Source: CAZYTX01 sp964650485
GTDB taxonomy: Bacteria > RBG-13-61-14 > DATKZS01
DNA length: 30,314 bases
Assembly (NCBI GenBank): GCA_964650485.1
Contig: CAZYTX010000046.1
Location: 1 to 30,314 of the forward strand
Reading direction: 5' to 3'
The position numbers and the translations under genes were made by a program. Below are positions 15,199 to 23,801 of the stretch, in pieces. Position 1 is the first letter of the stretch. Each line of letters opens with the position of its first letter. The notes under the pieces are model-generated. The model had not been told where the DNA came from, made no database searches, and saw only the letters and a list, made by a program, of their open reading frames with translations.

Positions 15199-16008
15199 AT
15201 GCAAGAGTACACCGTATTAGCTTGCGAGAAAAAGGGACACGTGGCCGAGGTCTCGCTGAACCGGCCGGAGAAGTCCAACGCCATGAACATGGAGTTCTTC
15301 TCCGAGATCAAGGAGCTTTTCGCCCGGATTAATAATGACAAAGAGATAAGGGCGGTGGTGCTGTACGGCCGGGGCAGGAACTTCTGCGCGGGTCTCGACC
15401 TTGTGGCCGCGTCCCAGTCCTTTGCCGGTCAGGCCGACAGCGCGGAGATGGACTCTGTCTACCAGCGGGTGCTGGATATGCAGGAGTCGGCAAACGTGGT
15501 GGATGAGTGCAAGAAGCCGGTGATAGCCGCCATACACGGGGCCTGCATAGGGGGCGGCCTGGACCTGGCGGCTGCGTGCGACGTAAGGCTCTGCTCGAAG
15601 GACGCGCGCTTTTCACTCCGCGAGGCAAAGGTGGGCATGATCGCGGACCTTGGAAGCCTGAACCGGCTGCCCCATATCATCGGCCAGGGACACGCCCGTG
15701 AGCTGGCCTTCACCGCAAAGGACATTGACGCGGGAAGGGCCCAGAGGATCGGACTGGTTAACGATGTCTTTGCTGACAGGGAATCGTGCATGCAGGCGGC
15801 CCGGGACCTTGCGCTCGAGATGTCACGGGCCGCGCCCCTCGCGGTGCAGGGGGCCAAAGAAGTCATGAACTACTCGAAGGACAAGTCAGTGCGCGACGGA
15901 CTGGCGTTTGCCGCGGCCAGGAACTGCCTCATCCTGAGGTCCCAGGACCTGGTGGAGGCAATGGCCGCATTCATGCAGAAGCGGGACCCGGAGTTCAAGG
16001 GGAAGTGA
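15199..16008 (+). CDS. Crotonase-family protein, delta3,5-delta2,4-dienoyl-CoA isomerase-like
   Basis: 269 aa. Oxyanion-hole motifs NFCAGLD (61-67) and ACIGGGLD (115-122). Residues Asp122, Glu142 (SLREAKVG) and Asp150 (IADLGSLNRLP) match the three acidic residues of the ECH1 dienoyl-CoA isomerases, whose ADVGTLQRLP segment is closely mirrored. It would reposition double bonds in odd-position unsaturated acyl-CoA during beta-oxidation. Plain enoyl-CoA hydratase is the alternative. GGGAGAAGAGG precedes the ATG; 20 bp separate it from the sulfatase-fold gene. It converges on vapC with an eight-base gap. Confidence 0.9.
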   Translation: MQEYTVLACEKKGHVAEVSLNRPEKSNAMNMEFFSEIKELFARINNDKEIRAVVLYGRGRNFCAGLDLVAASQSFAGQADSAEMDSVYQRVLDMQESANVVDECKKPVIAAIHGACIGGGLDLAAACDVRLCSKDARFSLREAKVGMIADLGSLNRLPHIIGQGHARELAFTAKDIDAGRAQRIGLVNDVFADRESCMQAARDLALEMSRAAPLAVQGAKEVMNYSKDKSVRDGLAFAAARNCLILRSQDLVEAMAAFMQKRDPEFKGK

Positions 16009-16016
16009 CAAGCGGT

Positions 16017-16430
16017 TTAACTGCCGGGAGGAGAGATCAATTGCACGGCGGGGAAATAGTTGCGATAACGCCTGGGATCGCGGGTTATTAGCGGCGACTT
16101 ATCCACAGCCGCATGGGCGCCGATGAAAAAGTCCGGCAAGGGGGACCGCCGGGGGCCGCCCCGTCGGCGGTAGCGGACAAAGCATTTTCCCGCCAGGAAG
16201 GCAGCTTCCCAGGGGATTGGCAGCCGGAGAACCAGGTCCGGGGGCAGGGCCTGTTCAAGCTCCTCGATGCGCTTGAAGCCGATCGAAACCTCCGCGTAGA
16301 TTACGGGGTTTATGGCAAGCATATACTCTTCCGCGTAGAGCGCAATGGTGTCCGATGACCATGCGCACCATTTTTTGTCCCGGGTGATTACGTCGAGGAG
16401 CACGTTCGAATCAACCAGCACATGCGTCAT
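16017..16430 (-). CDS. vapC: PIN-domain ribonuclease toxin (VapC)
   Basis: 137 aa. The four acidic PIN residues are present: Asp7 (VLVDSNVLLDV), Glu47 (IYAEVSIGF), Asp100 (LPDFFIGAHA) and Asp118 (ITRDPRRYRNYFP). VapC toxins cleave tRNA or rRNA when freed from the antitoxin. ATG lies one base after the vapB stop codon, the usual coupling. Complete and likely functional. Confidence 0.92.
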   Translation of the reverse strand: MTHVLVDSNVLLDVITRDKKWCAWSSDTIALYAEEYMLAINPVIYAEVSIGFKRIEELEQALPPDLVLRLPIPWEAAFLAGKCFVRYRRRGGPRRSPLPDFFIGAHAAVDKSPLITRDPRRYRNYFPAVQLISPPGS

Positions 16431-16431
16431 T

Positions 16432-16656
16432 TTAGCCCCTGGTGAGCGCCATGATCTGGTCCGTGCTCATGCGCACGTCTCCCTTGCCGGCAAGGGCCTC
16501 CACCAGCCTGCGCCCGCGGCGGTCGCCAGAGGCCCCCTTTTGGATGAGCACCTTCTTGCCCCTGAGCTGGAACTCCACTTCCGTACCGGGCAGCAACCCG
16601 GCCTTCTCGCGGATATCTTGCGGGATGGTCACCTGTCCCTTGCTGGTGATCTTCAT
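16432..16656 (-). CDS. vapB: AbrB/MazE-type antitoxin (VapB)
   Basis: 74 aa. MKITSKGQVTIPQDIREKAG is the swapped-hairpin AbrB DNA-binding domain; EFQLRGKKVLIQKG ends it. The C-terminal tail, including RRLVEALAGKG and MSTDQIMALTRG, should wrap the toxin. Ribosome binding site weak (GGGG eight bases up). It should autorepress with VapC through the ATTAC repeats at 16675-16696. Confidence 0.92.
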   Translation of the reverse strand: MKITSKGQVTIPQDIREKAGLLPGTEVEFQLRGKKVLIQKGASGDRRGRRLVEALAGKGDVRMSTDQIMALTRG

Positions 16657-16674
16657 CTCAAAGCCCCCTGTTTT

Positions 16675-16734
16675 GTAATGATATTACTTTTATTACTCTT
16701 ACCATTAATATACCTTGAAAAGCGGCCTTGTCAA
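16675..16734 (-). promoter_or_regulatory. vapBC promoter and probable operator
   Basis: Minus strand: TTGACA (16729-16734), 16 bp, TATATT (16707-16712). Just downstream are GTAAT-GAT-ATTAC (16675-16687), a 5-3-5 palindrome, and a further ATTAC at 16692-16696, a good operator for an AbrB-type antitoxin. Confidence 0.6.
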
Positions 16735-16793
16735 AGGGTGGTGCTATTATAAAATGAGCGATGGGAACCCCGCTCTATAAAGGAGATTGTCTA

Positions 16794-17447
16794 ATGGAAC
16801 AGGATTTAAGCGCGGAGGAGGTCCGGGTGCTGGGCGCCCTCATGGAAAAGGAGATGACAACGCCAGAGTATTACCCGCTCACCCTGAACGCCCTGGTCGC
16901 GGCCTGCAACCAGAAGACCAACCGCGACCCGGTGACGAGCTTTGACCAGGACACGGTGGCCAGGGTCCTGGAAGGCCTGAAAACCAGAGGGCTTGCATAC
17001 ACCAGCCCGGGCAGCAGGGCACAGAGGCACGGCCAGAGCTTTGCAAGCCGGCACAACATGGTGAGGCCCGAGGCCGCCCTGCTGTGCGTGCTCATGCTCA
17101 GGGGGCCGCAGACCCCGGGCGAGCTCCGCTCGCGCACCGAGCGCATGCACTCATTCGGGAGCGTATCGGAGGCGGGCGAGGCCCTGAATTCCCTCGAAGA
17201 CCTGGGAATGGTAAAGAACGTGGGCCGCAGGCCGGGCCAGAAGGAGACCCGCTTTGCGCACACCCTGTCAGGCGGGCCTTATCCCGAGGAGCCCGCGGTC
17301 CCGGAGCGGGAACCTGCCCATGCCCCGGCTTCATTTTCCAAGGATGACAAGGTGGAAGCGCTTTCCGAGGAGGTAAAGGCAATCCGGCAGGAACTGGAGG
17401 AGCTGAAACAGTCAATTCAGGAGCTTAGGGGCATGCTGGACAAGTAG
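16794..17447 (+). CDS. yceH: YceH family protein (DUF480)
   Basis: 217 aa, matching E. coli YceH (215). The conserved run is visible: LSAEEVRVLGALMEKEMTTP, then YYPLTLNALVAACNQKTNRDPV, and GLAYTSPGSRAQRHGQSFASR. Structures of the family show paired winged helices; the function is unknown. The C-terminal 40 residues form a coiled coil (VEALSEEVKAIRQELEELKQ). ATG at 16794 has AAAGGAG eight bases upstream; the longer in-frame start at 16761 does not. Divergent from vapBC. Confidence 0.92.
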   Translation: MEQDLSAEEVRVLGALMEKEMTTPEYYPLTLNALVAACNQKTNRDPVTSFDQDTVARVLEGLKTRGLAYTSPGSRAQRHGQSFASRHNMVRPEAALLCVLMLRGPQTPGELRSRTERMHSFGSVSEAGEALNSLEDLGMVKNVGRRPGQKETRFAHTLSGGPYPEEPAVPEREPAHAPASFSKDDKVEALSEEVKAIRQELEELKQSIQELRGMLDK

Positions 17448-17622
17448 AGGCATATCCTTGTCACGTTGACAAATACCCCGGATTGTAATGTGGTGAGAAT
17501 GGTTAAAGGATGAGGGATCATGAAATCCAAAGATGTCTTTTCTTCGTCCTTGATACTTCTCATCTTGCTGAAGGCTCTTGAATCTCTTGCCAGTCTGACA
17601 CCAGCGGAAAAGGCATGACTTC

Positions 17623-17689
17623 GCCCCACACGGGTCAGAATCCGCGTAGGCCACCTGTCTTGTGTTCATTTCGGGCAACAGGCCCTGAA
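17623..17689 (-). repeat. Modular repeat, blocks A and C
   Basis: Read on the minus strand, block A (17668-17689) begins TTCAGGGCCTGTTGCCC and matches 24154-24175 at 21 of 22 bases. Twelve bases later a decayed block C (17623-17655) follows, with GGTGGCCTACGCGGATTCTG at its start; compare the perfect hairpin at 5133-5162. Block B, which follows A at 24178, is missing. The rest of the 17448-17703 spacer has no recognisable gene. Confidence 0.75.
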
Positions 17690-17703
17690 GACCTGAACCC
17701 AAG

Positions 17704-19785
17704 CTACTTTATGTAGCCCATGGCCTTTAGCTGCTTTTCCATGCCTTTGAAGTATCCCGGGAAGTCCTTTCCCTTGAAGTATGAGGTCTGCCTGGCCTTT
17801 TTCTCGTGACGCAGCAGCATTGACTGAAGCTCCTGCACTCCCGCTGCCCCGGGATCAAGGGGGTTCATCTCCCCGGGGTCGGCCGTAAGGTCGAAGTATG
17901 TGAACCCGCTGGTCTCGAGGTCGTGTATTAGCTTGTGCCTGCCCAGCCTGAGTGCGCTCCTGGGGTTGAAGTATATGAGCTCGGAGGAGTAGCAGGGCGC
18001 CGGCTCGACCTCTCCGGCCCGGCCCCGCATCAGCGGCAGCAGGGACCGGCCCTCGGCCCCGGGGTCCGGCGCCACTCCCAGCATCTCCCGCAGGGTGGGC
18101 ATGAGCTGGAGGTGTGTCACCGGCTCCTTGACCTCGGTCCTGGGGACACCCGCTCCCCACATGAAAAGCGGCACGTGAATGACCTCCTGCAAGAGCGTGT
18201 GCGCGTGCCCGAAGTCGCCGTGGTCCCACAGCTCCTCGCCGTGGTCCGAGGTGAAAACCACCAGCACCGGCCTTTTGTCCGGGGCCTTGCCGTCCGGGAA
18301 GAGCTCGAACATCCTGCCAAGCTCGCGGTCAAGGTACTGGACCTCGCCGTTGTACAGCCCGGTCACGAATCGCACGTCCTTCTCGGTCAGGTTGAGCTCT
18401 CCCTCGCGGAGGTCCGCCATCTGTGGGTCGTGCAGGTCCCCCGGGACGTGCCATGCGTTCCTGGGGGTGAAAGGGTTCCTGATTGGTCCGTCATAGTCTT
18501 TGGGCGCAAACTCTGGCGGCGGAGCCAGGGGGTCGTGCGGGTCCATGTAGTGGAGGTAGAGGAACACGGGCCTCTCTCCCGGCTCTTTCAAGCTCTTGAT
18601 GGCCAGGTCGGTGATCCGTGGGGTGTTGTGGGGAACGAGCGGCAGGTCCAGGCCGCGCCTTGCATACTGGTCCAGGAATGCGATTACTGGCAGGTATTTC
18701 AGGTTCCCGATGGCGTACTCGTGGTTCATGATGTTTACCTCGGAGAAGCCGCGCAGCATGCCTGTCCTCGGGCTCACCACCCAGTTGGCCGAGAAGGCGC
18801 AGGTCTTATACCCGCGGCTGTAGAGCTCCTCGGAAAGCAGCGGGACCTTTTTAGGGACCTTGTACACGAACCGCCGCACCTTGAGCCGCCGCGGGTCGCG
18901 CGAGCTCATGATCGCGGCCATTGAGGGATAGGTCCACGAGGCCGTGGACTGGGCGTTCAAAAAGTTGGCGCCCTCGGACATGAGCCCGCAAAGGTTGGGA
19001 GTGCGCTCCGGGGTGAGTGAGTCCGCGCGCAGGGCGTCCGAGACTATGAATACAATATGGGGAGCGCCCGGGGGGGCAGCGCCCTGCGATCCCGGCGACC
19101 AGTCCCGCTTCCACCAGAGAGCGGGCGCGGCCGCGGCGGGGATGCAGAGCGCAACCACCGCGATGGGGGCGAGCCTGCTTCCCTTTCTCCACAAAGCCAG
19201 GAAAAGTGCGGCGCATAAAAGGACCACTGCCATTGAAATAGCGGCCATGACAATAAGCACGGAGAAAAGCCCCATGCTCCTTGACCCGATGAACACCAGC
19301 CCTGCGTTAAGACCGGCCATGGCCGCGGCAAAGGCCGAGACCGCGAACAGGGCCGCGTCAGCCGGCCGCATCCTGGGGAGCGCCCCCGTCACCCGGGAGA
19401 GCCCGTATCCCGCGGACATTGCAACGACGAGGTTCACCACGGCGTAGAAAAGAAAGTCCTTGCGCGACAGCGGAGGGAGCACGGACATGAGAACCAGCCA
19501 GAAGAGCAGGGTCCCCATGAGGAAGTTCAGGAGCTTCATGTTGTACGCCCGTCTTCTGAAAAGGGCTGCCGCGACCGCGGAGAGGGCGACAGCCGCGGGC
19601 AGGTAGGCGAGCAGTGTAAACCCTTCCAGGTTGAAGAGCACGCCGCCGCCCCTGGTGTGCAGAGTCCCCGCCCTCATGATCCCCATGAGCACGCAGTCGC
19701 ACGCAGCCGCGGCCAGCCCCCACCCGAGTCCCGCGGCTATCATGGATGTATACGATCCCGCCTGGTGCTTGCTCTGGCTTTCCAT
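17704..19785 (-). CDS. Membrane-anchored sulfatase-fold (alkaline phosphatase superfamily) enzyme
   Basis: 693 aa. Residues 1-230 hold about six transmembrane helices, residues 245-693 a periplasmic hydrolase domain. PHIVFIVSDALRADSL gives the first metal Asp, STASWTYPSMAAIMSS places Thr as nucleophile where true sulfatases have Cys/Ser in CxPxR, and FTSDHGEELWDHGDFGHAHT completes the metal site. This architecture is that of lipid-headgroup or glycan phosphotransferases (LtaS/EptA-like) as well as of unassigned sulfatases. GGGG about eight bases before the ATG serves as ribosome binding site. Neighbouring genes for GT2, radical SAM and YfhO proteins suggest a surface-polymer role. Confidence 0.86.
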   Translation of the reverse strand: MESQSKHQAGSYTSMIAAGLGWGLAAAACDCVLMGIMRAGTLHTRGGGVLFNLEGFTLLAYLPAAVALSAVAAALFRRRAYNMKLLNFLMGTLLFWLVLMSVLPPLSRKDFLFYAVVNLVVAMSAGYGLSRVTGALPRMRPADAALFAVSAFAAAMAGLNAGLVFIGSRSMGLFSVLIVMAAISMAVVLLCAALFLALWRKGSRLAPIAVVALCIPAAAAPALWWKRDWSPGSQGAAPPGAPHIVFIVSDALRADSLTPERTPNLCGLMSEGANFLNAQSTASWTYPSMAAIMSSRDPRRLKVRRFVYKVPKKVPLLSEELYSRGYKTCAFSANWVVSPRTGMLRGFSEVNIMNHEYAIGNLKYLPVIAFLDQYARRGLDLPLVPHNTPRITDLAIKSLKEPGERPVFLYLHYMDPHDPLAPPPEFAPKDYDGPIRNPFTPRNAWHVPGDLHDPQMADLREGELNLTEKDVRFVTGLYNGEVQYLDRELGRMFELFPDGKAPDKRPVLVVFTSDHGEELWDHGDFGHAHTLLQEVIHVPLFMWGAGVPRTEVKEPVTHLQLMPTLREMLGVAPDPGAEGRSLLPLMRGRAGEVEPAPCYSSELIYFNPRSALRLGRHKLIHDLETSGFTYFDLTADPGEMNPLDPGAAGVQELQSMLLRHEKKARQTSYFKGKDFPGYFKGMEKQLKAMGYIK

Positions 19786-19807
19786 GAGATAAACCCCGCT
19801 TTATGGG

Positions 19808-19939
19808 GTAGCGCACATAGCTCTGCTATGTCGGCGAGCAGGATGCAGAATACTGTCTGTTGAATCATTCATCCCGTTCCATCCATTATATTCATCCTGC
19901 GCCTTAGGGCGCCCACATAGCAAAAGCTACGTGGGCTAC
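19808..19939. repeat. Palindrome-ended hairpin cluster
   Basis: The ends GTAGCGCACATAG (19808-19820) and CTACGTGGGCTAC (19927-19939) are inverted repeats at 11 of 13. Inside are ACATAGC-TCT-GCTATGT, GCAGGATG (from 19838) with CATCCTGC (19893-19900), GCGCC-TTAG-GGCGC (19899-19912) and GCCCACATAGC-AAAA-GCTACGTGGGC (19911-19936, one mismatch). CTCTTTTT follows on the plus strand. It fills most of the 196-bp spacer and has no coding sequence. Confidence 0.65.
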
Positions 19940-19981
19940 ACTCTTTTTCCCTGTGTCGGCTTTGCATAAAACAACCCGGCC

Positions 19982-20977
19982 TTACTTGATAAACCCGTTT
20001 TTCAGCCAATGGAAGACAAAAGAGTTTCCCCAGTCACAGGTGCATCTTCCGCACATGGGCATTTTATCGAATTCTCCTGCGAGGTGCAGCCTCCGGAAGA
20101 AACGTATTTTCTCCGCGTTCCATATCTCTTCCAGGGGGGCCTTGCCCAGGTGTTCAAATTCCAGCAGGTAGTTGTGGTCGTTGCAGCAGGCGGTGATGGC
20201 GCCGTCCCATCCCACGTTTAATGTGTTCCAGAGGTTATCGCATGGCGCCCTTTTCCACGACCGCGTTCCCACGAGCAGCCCCGGGTCCGGGACGTGTCCC
20301 GGTATTCCGAAGTCTTTCAGGGGCGCGAGCCTGAGCTTGTCCGCGTGCGGCGCGAGCAGGTTTTTGATCTCTGGCAGGTGCTTCCTTGTTTGTGTGTCCA
20401 GGAGCGTCACCGTGGAGACCACCGGTAAGACGTGCCTCATCTCCCTCACGGCGTCCATGTTACTCAGCACCGCAGCCAGGTCTCCGCCCGCCTGCCTGGC
20501 TGCGTAGGACTCCTCGTCCCAGCCGTCAATGGATACGATGATCTCCTTGACGCCCGCACGGACCAGGTCCCTTGCGCGCTCCGGTGTGAGCAGCATGCCG
20601 TTGGTCACCATGTAAGGCGCAAGGCCCCTTTGACAGCCCCTCTCTATAATGCGCTCGACCTCCGGGTGCATGAGCGGCTCGCCCAGCATGGAGGCGCACA
20701 GAAGCTCGATCCCCATGCGGGCCGCCTGGTCCACCGCGCTGAATGCCAGTTCCACGTCCATCAGCCCCAGCTTCCTGGTGCTTTGCTTGTGCGCGCACTT
20801 CCCGCATTGGAAGTTGCAAAGCCCCGAGCTCTCCAGCATGAGGATGCGGGGAGGGGGCGCGTACTCCCTGAGGCCCCGGGCCCTGCGACCGTAGCGCAAC
20901 CGCATCTGGTCGCGTAATATCTTAAAACCCGAGGCCCCCGGCGCCCTCGAAAGCTCTTGTTTGATAAGCCCACCCAC
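19982..20977 (-). CDS. Radical SAM protein with SPASM-type C-terminal cluster domain
   Basis: About 331 aa. SSGLCNFQCGKCAHK holds the CxxxCxxC motif for the [4Fe-4S] cluster that cleaves S-adenosylmethionine; GEPLMHPEVERII, the family's GGEP-like element, follows. The C-terminus has further cysteines (APCDNLW, ITACCNDHN, MCGRCTCDW) as in SPASM proteins that modify peptides, sugars or lipids. The start is uncertain: ATG 21007 would leave three bases to the divergent glycosyltransferase start; GTG 20977 (used here) leaves 33; ATG 20905 is also possible; none has a clear ribosome binding site. Substrate unknown; near glycan genes. Confidence 0.82.
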   Translation of the reverse strand: MGGLIKQELSRAPGASGFKILRDQMRLRYGRRARGLREYAPPPRILMLESSGLCNFQCGKCAHKQSTRKLGLMDVELAFSAVDQAARMGIELLCASMLGEPLMHPEVERIIERGCQRGLAPYMVTNGMLLTPERARDLVRAGVKEIIVSIDGWDEESYAARQAGGDLAAVLSNMDAVREMRHVLPVVSTVTLLDTQTRKHLPEIKNLLAPHADKLRLAPLKDFGIPGHVPDPGLLVGTRSWKRAPCDNLWNTLNVGWDGAITACCNDHNYLLEFEHLGKAPLEEIWNAEKIRFFRRLHLAGEFDKMPMCGRCTCDWGNSFVFHWLKNGFIK

Positions 20978-21010
20978 TTTACTGCTATGATATAATGGAT
21001 AAACCATAAA

Positions 21011-21946
21011 ATGAAGATCAGCGTTATAATTCCATGCCATAATCACGCCCAGGTGGTTGGAGAGGCCGTGCAGTCCGCGCTCGACCAGACCATGCCCCCG
21101 CACGAGGTCATCGTGGTTGACGACGGGTCCACCGATGATATTGACGGCTCTGTGCAAAGGTACAAAGACGATATAACCTTTATAAGGCAGCCCCGAAGCG
21201 GGCCTTCCGCTGCAAGGAACGCCGCGGCAAGAAAGGCCACTGGAGAGTGGCTGGCCCTCTTGGACGCGGACGACCTGTGGCTCCCGCAAAAGCTGGAGCA
21301 TCAGGCCGGGGCCATCCAAGAGAGGGCGCACTCTCCTTTTGTCTACACCGATGGGTGGCTTATTGACGGGCTGGACCTGCCAGAGCTCCGGCCGGAGCAG
21401 GCCCACTTCCGGTCCAGGACGCCGCCGCAAGGGCCCCGGGCATACGAGCTTTTTCTGACCACCCCCATACTCACCTCATCGGTCATGATAAAAAAGCGCG
21501 AGTTCGACCAGGAGGGAGGGTTCGACCAGAGCTTCTGGATGCACGAGGACGCTGACCTTTTCCTGCGCATCATGGCACAGGGGCACGAGGTGGTGTTCGT
21601 GCCGGAGCCGCTCATGGTGCAGAGGTGCACGCCCGAGGGGCTTGGCCGCGACCGGGACACCTACCTCGCGAGCAATATCAGGATGCTGCAAAAGGCGAGA
21701 CAGAGGTTTGCTGAACTTGACCCGCTTTTCAGGAAAAGTCTTGCCACCACCCATAAGTACACCGCCTTGTACGCGCTCAAAGACCGCGATTACGAAAAAG
21801 CGCGCGTCCATTGGAAGAACATGGCGGGCTACAGGAGACCGGGGCTGCGAGGCGCCCTCACCGCCCTGCTCTTGCGGGGCGGGGGCAGGCCCGGGGGCTT
21901 GCTTGCCCGGAGGCTGTGGAAGCACACCATATCGAAGCTGATATAG
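21011..21946 (+). CDS. Family 2 glycosyltransferase
   Basis: 311 aa. MKISVIIPCHNHAQVV opens the GT-A fold; VVDDGSTDD (35-43) binds the nucleotide sugar and LLDADDLW is the metal-binding DXD region; MHEDADLFLRI marks the acceptor/catalytic part. No transmembrane segment, so cytoplasmic and likely membrane-associated. It adds a sugar in surface polysaccharide or glycolipid synthesis; donor unknown. A TATAAT lies about 15 bases before the ATG and no ribosome binding site is visible, so the transcript may have almost no leader. Confidence 0.92.
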   Translation: MKISVIIPCHNHAQVVGEAVQSALDQTMPPHEVIVVDDGSTDDIDGSVQRYKDDITFIRQPRSGPSAARNAAARKATGEWLALLDADDLWLPQKLEHQAGAIQERAHSPFVYTDGWLIDGLDLPELRPEQAHFRSRTPPQGPRAYELFLTTPILTSSVMIKKREFDQEGGFDQSFWMHEDADLFLRIMAQGHEVVFVPEPLMVQRCTPEGLGRDRDTYLASNIRMLQKARQRFAELDPLFRKSLATTHKYTALYALKDRDYEKARVHWKNMAGYRRPGLRGALTALLLRGGGRPGGLLARRLWKHTISKLI

Positions 21947-22019
21947 GCACCCCTGCTCTCATATGCACCACGCTTTTCACGGATGAATTTACCCTGGAAT
22001 ATGTGTTAGACTACACTGC

Positions 22020-23783
22020 ATGAACCTGCTGGAGCTGAACGCTGGTGTGCTTTGCAAGGGCGACCTTGAGGAGCACCCCATGATCGAGGTCCTGGGAGTG
22101 CTCTTTGCAGGCAGGCGCTCGGGCTCGCTGTCCATTACTCACGGGAAGCAGGAGACCAAAATATACGCGGCCTCCGGCATCCCGGTGAACGCCGAGACCA
22201 CCAGTCCGGGCCATACCCTGCTGGACCTCATGATCCACGACAACAGGCTCTCAGCGGAGGACGTGATGCAGGTAAAGCAGCTCGCCGCGGACAAGGACAC
22301 AGACGTTGTCGAGTGCATGGGAGAGCTTTTGGGGATTGACGAGGGCCAGCTCTATTATTACCAGGCCAAGGCGGCCCAGGAGACCATGATAAGCGCCTGC
22401 GGCTTCAGGCGGGGCAACTACTCCTTCCTGGAGTCAGCGGATGTCTTGTCCGGGGTGTCCATGTACGACATAAACCCCTTGGAGGTCATATATGAGGGCA
22501 TGACCAGGTATCATACAGCCGACCTGGCCGGCCGCATACACGCCCTGGAAAAGCAAAAGGTCAGGCTGAACCCCGGGGTGAAGGAATTCTTCGTGCTGCC
22601 CGAGCCCCTCTACCGGCACAGCGACGTGCTCGACGTGTTCTTGAACGAGATGCAGATCGGCAAGGCCATTATTGTGATGCAGAAAGAGATGGGCGACATA
22701 AACCTCTCCATAAACTTCCTCTACCTGCTACTGGTTACCGGACTCCTGGTCCGGGTCGCGCCGCCGCCCGCGGAGGAGATCATCGAGGGGCCGGGCATTC
22801 CCGCACGTGCGGACAAGCCCGGAGAGGATGAGCCCCCCCTCAGGGAAAGGGTCTCGCGCAGGAGTGACCAGGATGATGACCAGTCCACCGCATACATAAT
22901 AACCAGGGGATCGAAGAGAAAAGCTCACAGCGTGCGCGGCCCTGCATCCAAAAAGCAGGAGGCCCGGAGGGAGGCCCCTGGTGTTTCAGACACGGAAAAG
23001 CCCGGATCAAAAGCGGAGAAAAGACCTGCCAGGGATACAGAAACCAGCCCGGAGAAAAAGCCCGGAGAATACAAGGAGCTAAAGAAAGAGCTCGAGCAGA
23101 TGAACCAGAGGATGGAGAACGCCCGCGCCCTCTACGAGGTGCTCCAGGTGGCGGTGGAGAGCAGCGTGAGCGAGATACAGAAGGAGTACGTGGAGATGAG
23201 CGACGCCGTGGACGAACAGAGGCTGCGGGACGCGCCCGAAGACGTGCTCGAGCTTGCGGCCAGGATCAAGGAGCAGCTCGACCAGGCGGTGGCAACACTG
23301 GTGGACCCCGACCAGAGGATCGAGTACGAGCGGTCCCTGTTCCCCTACGAGAAGGAGCGCGCCTGGAACATGTCCATGAAAAGGAACATCGCATTGAAGA
23401 TGGGCAAAAGGGGTGAGTGGTACCTCTTCCATAACGCGCCCGATCACGCCAGGGTGTGCTTCGAGGAGGCCATAAACCTGGACCCCCGGGTGCCCGAGTA
23501 CTTCATGAACATGGGATGGGCAATATTCAGGGACCGGCCGGCACAGGTGGACGAGGCAAAGTCTTACATCAATAACGCGCTCAAGATAAACCCCGACCTC
23601 GAAAAAGCGCATTACTACCTGGGGATCATGAGAAAGCGCTCCGGGGATGAGCAGCTTGCAATAGAGTCTTTCCAGAGGGCACTGGAGCTTGACCCCCAGG
23701 ACTCGTCAGCCAGGAGGGAGCTCCACTACCTGGTGCAGCACATGAAAAAAGCGAGCCTGTGGGAGAGGATTTTCGGAGAATAG
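22020..23783 (+). CDS. DUF4388 (PATAN) - degenerate J-domain - TPR protein
   Basis: 587 aa. Residues 12-150 fit DUF4388: CKGDLEEHPMIEVLGVLF then RRSGSLSITHGKQETKIY and ASGIPVNAET. Residues about 255-350 are charged and low in complexity (a linker). ARALYEVLQVAVESSVSEIQKEYVEM, with LVDPDQRIEYERSLF, is like a J-domain but lacks the HPD tripeptide. The last 130 residues contain three TPR units (ARVCFEEAINLDP, AKSYINNALKINP, AIESFQRALELDP). Such proteins are common in deltaproteobacteria and are thought to be regulatory scaffolds. No ribosome binding site at the first ATG; ATG 22080 has GAGGAG but would cut off the first strand of DUF4388. Confidence 0.85.
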   Translation: MNLLELNAGVLCKGDLEEHPMIEVLGVLFAGRRSGSLSITHGKQETKIYAASGIPVNAETTSPGHTLLDLMIHDNRLSAEDVMQVKQLAADKDTDVVECMGELLGIDEGQLYYYQAKAAQETMISACGFRRGNYSFLESADVLSGVSMYDINPLEVIYEGMTRYHTADLAGRIHALEKQKVRLNPGVKEFFVLPEPLYRHSDVLDVFLNEMQIGKAIIVMQKEMGDINLSINFLYLLLVTGLLVRVAPPPAEEIIEGPGIPARADKPGEDEPPLRERVSRRSDQDDDQSTAYIITRGSKRKAHSVRGPASKKQEARREAPGVSDTEKPGSKAEKRPARDTETSPEKKPGEYKELKKELEQMNQRMENARALYEVLQVAVESSVSEIQKEYVEMSDAVDEQRLRDAPEDVLELAARIKEQLDQAVATLVDPDQRIEYERSLFPYEKERAWNMSMKRNIALKMGKRGEWYLFHNAPDHARVCFEEAINLDPRVPEYFMNMGWAIFRDRPAQVDEAKSYINNALKINPDLEKAHYYLGIMRKRSGDEQLAIESFQRALELDPQDSSARRELHYLVQHMKKASLWERIFGE

Positions 23784-23801
23784 GGCAGGGGGAGTGGAGT
23801 G

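Noticed and set aside
17412..17702. 96-codon minus-strand frame in the spacer after yceH
   Set aside because: It overlaps the yceH 3' end and repeat blocks A and C, has no ribosome binding site and a composition unlike local proteins.
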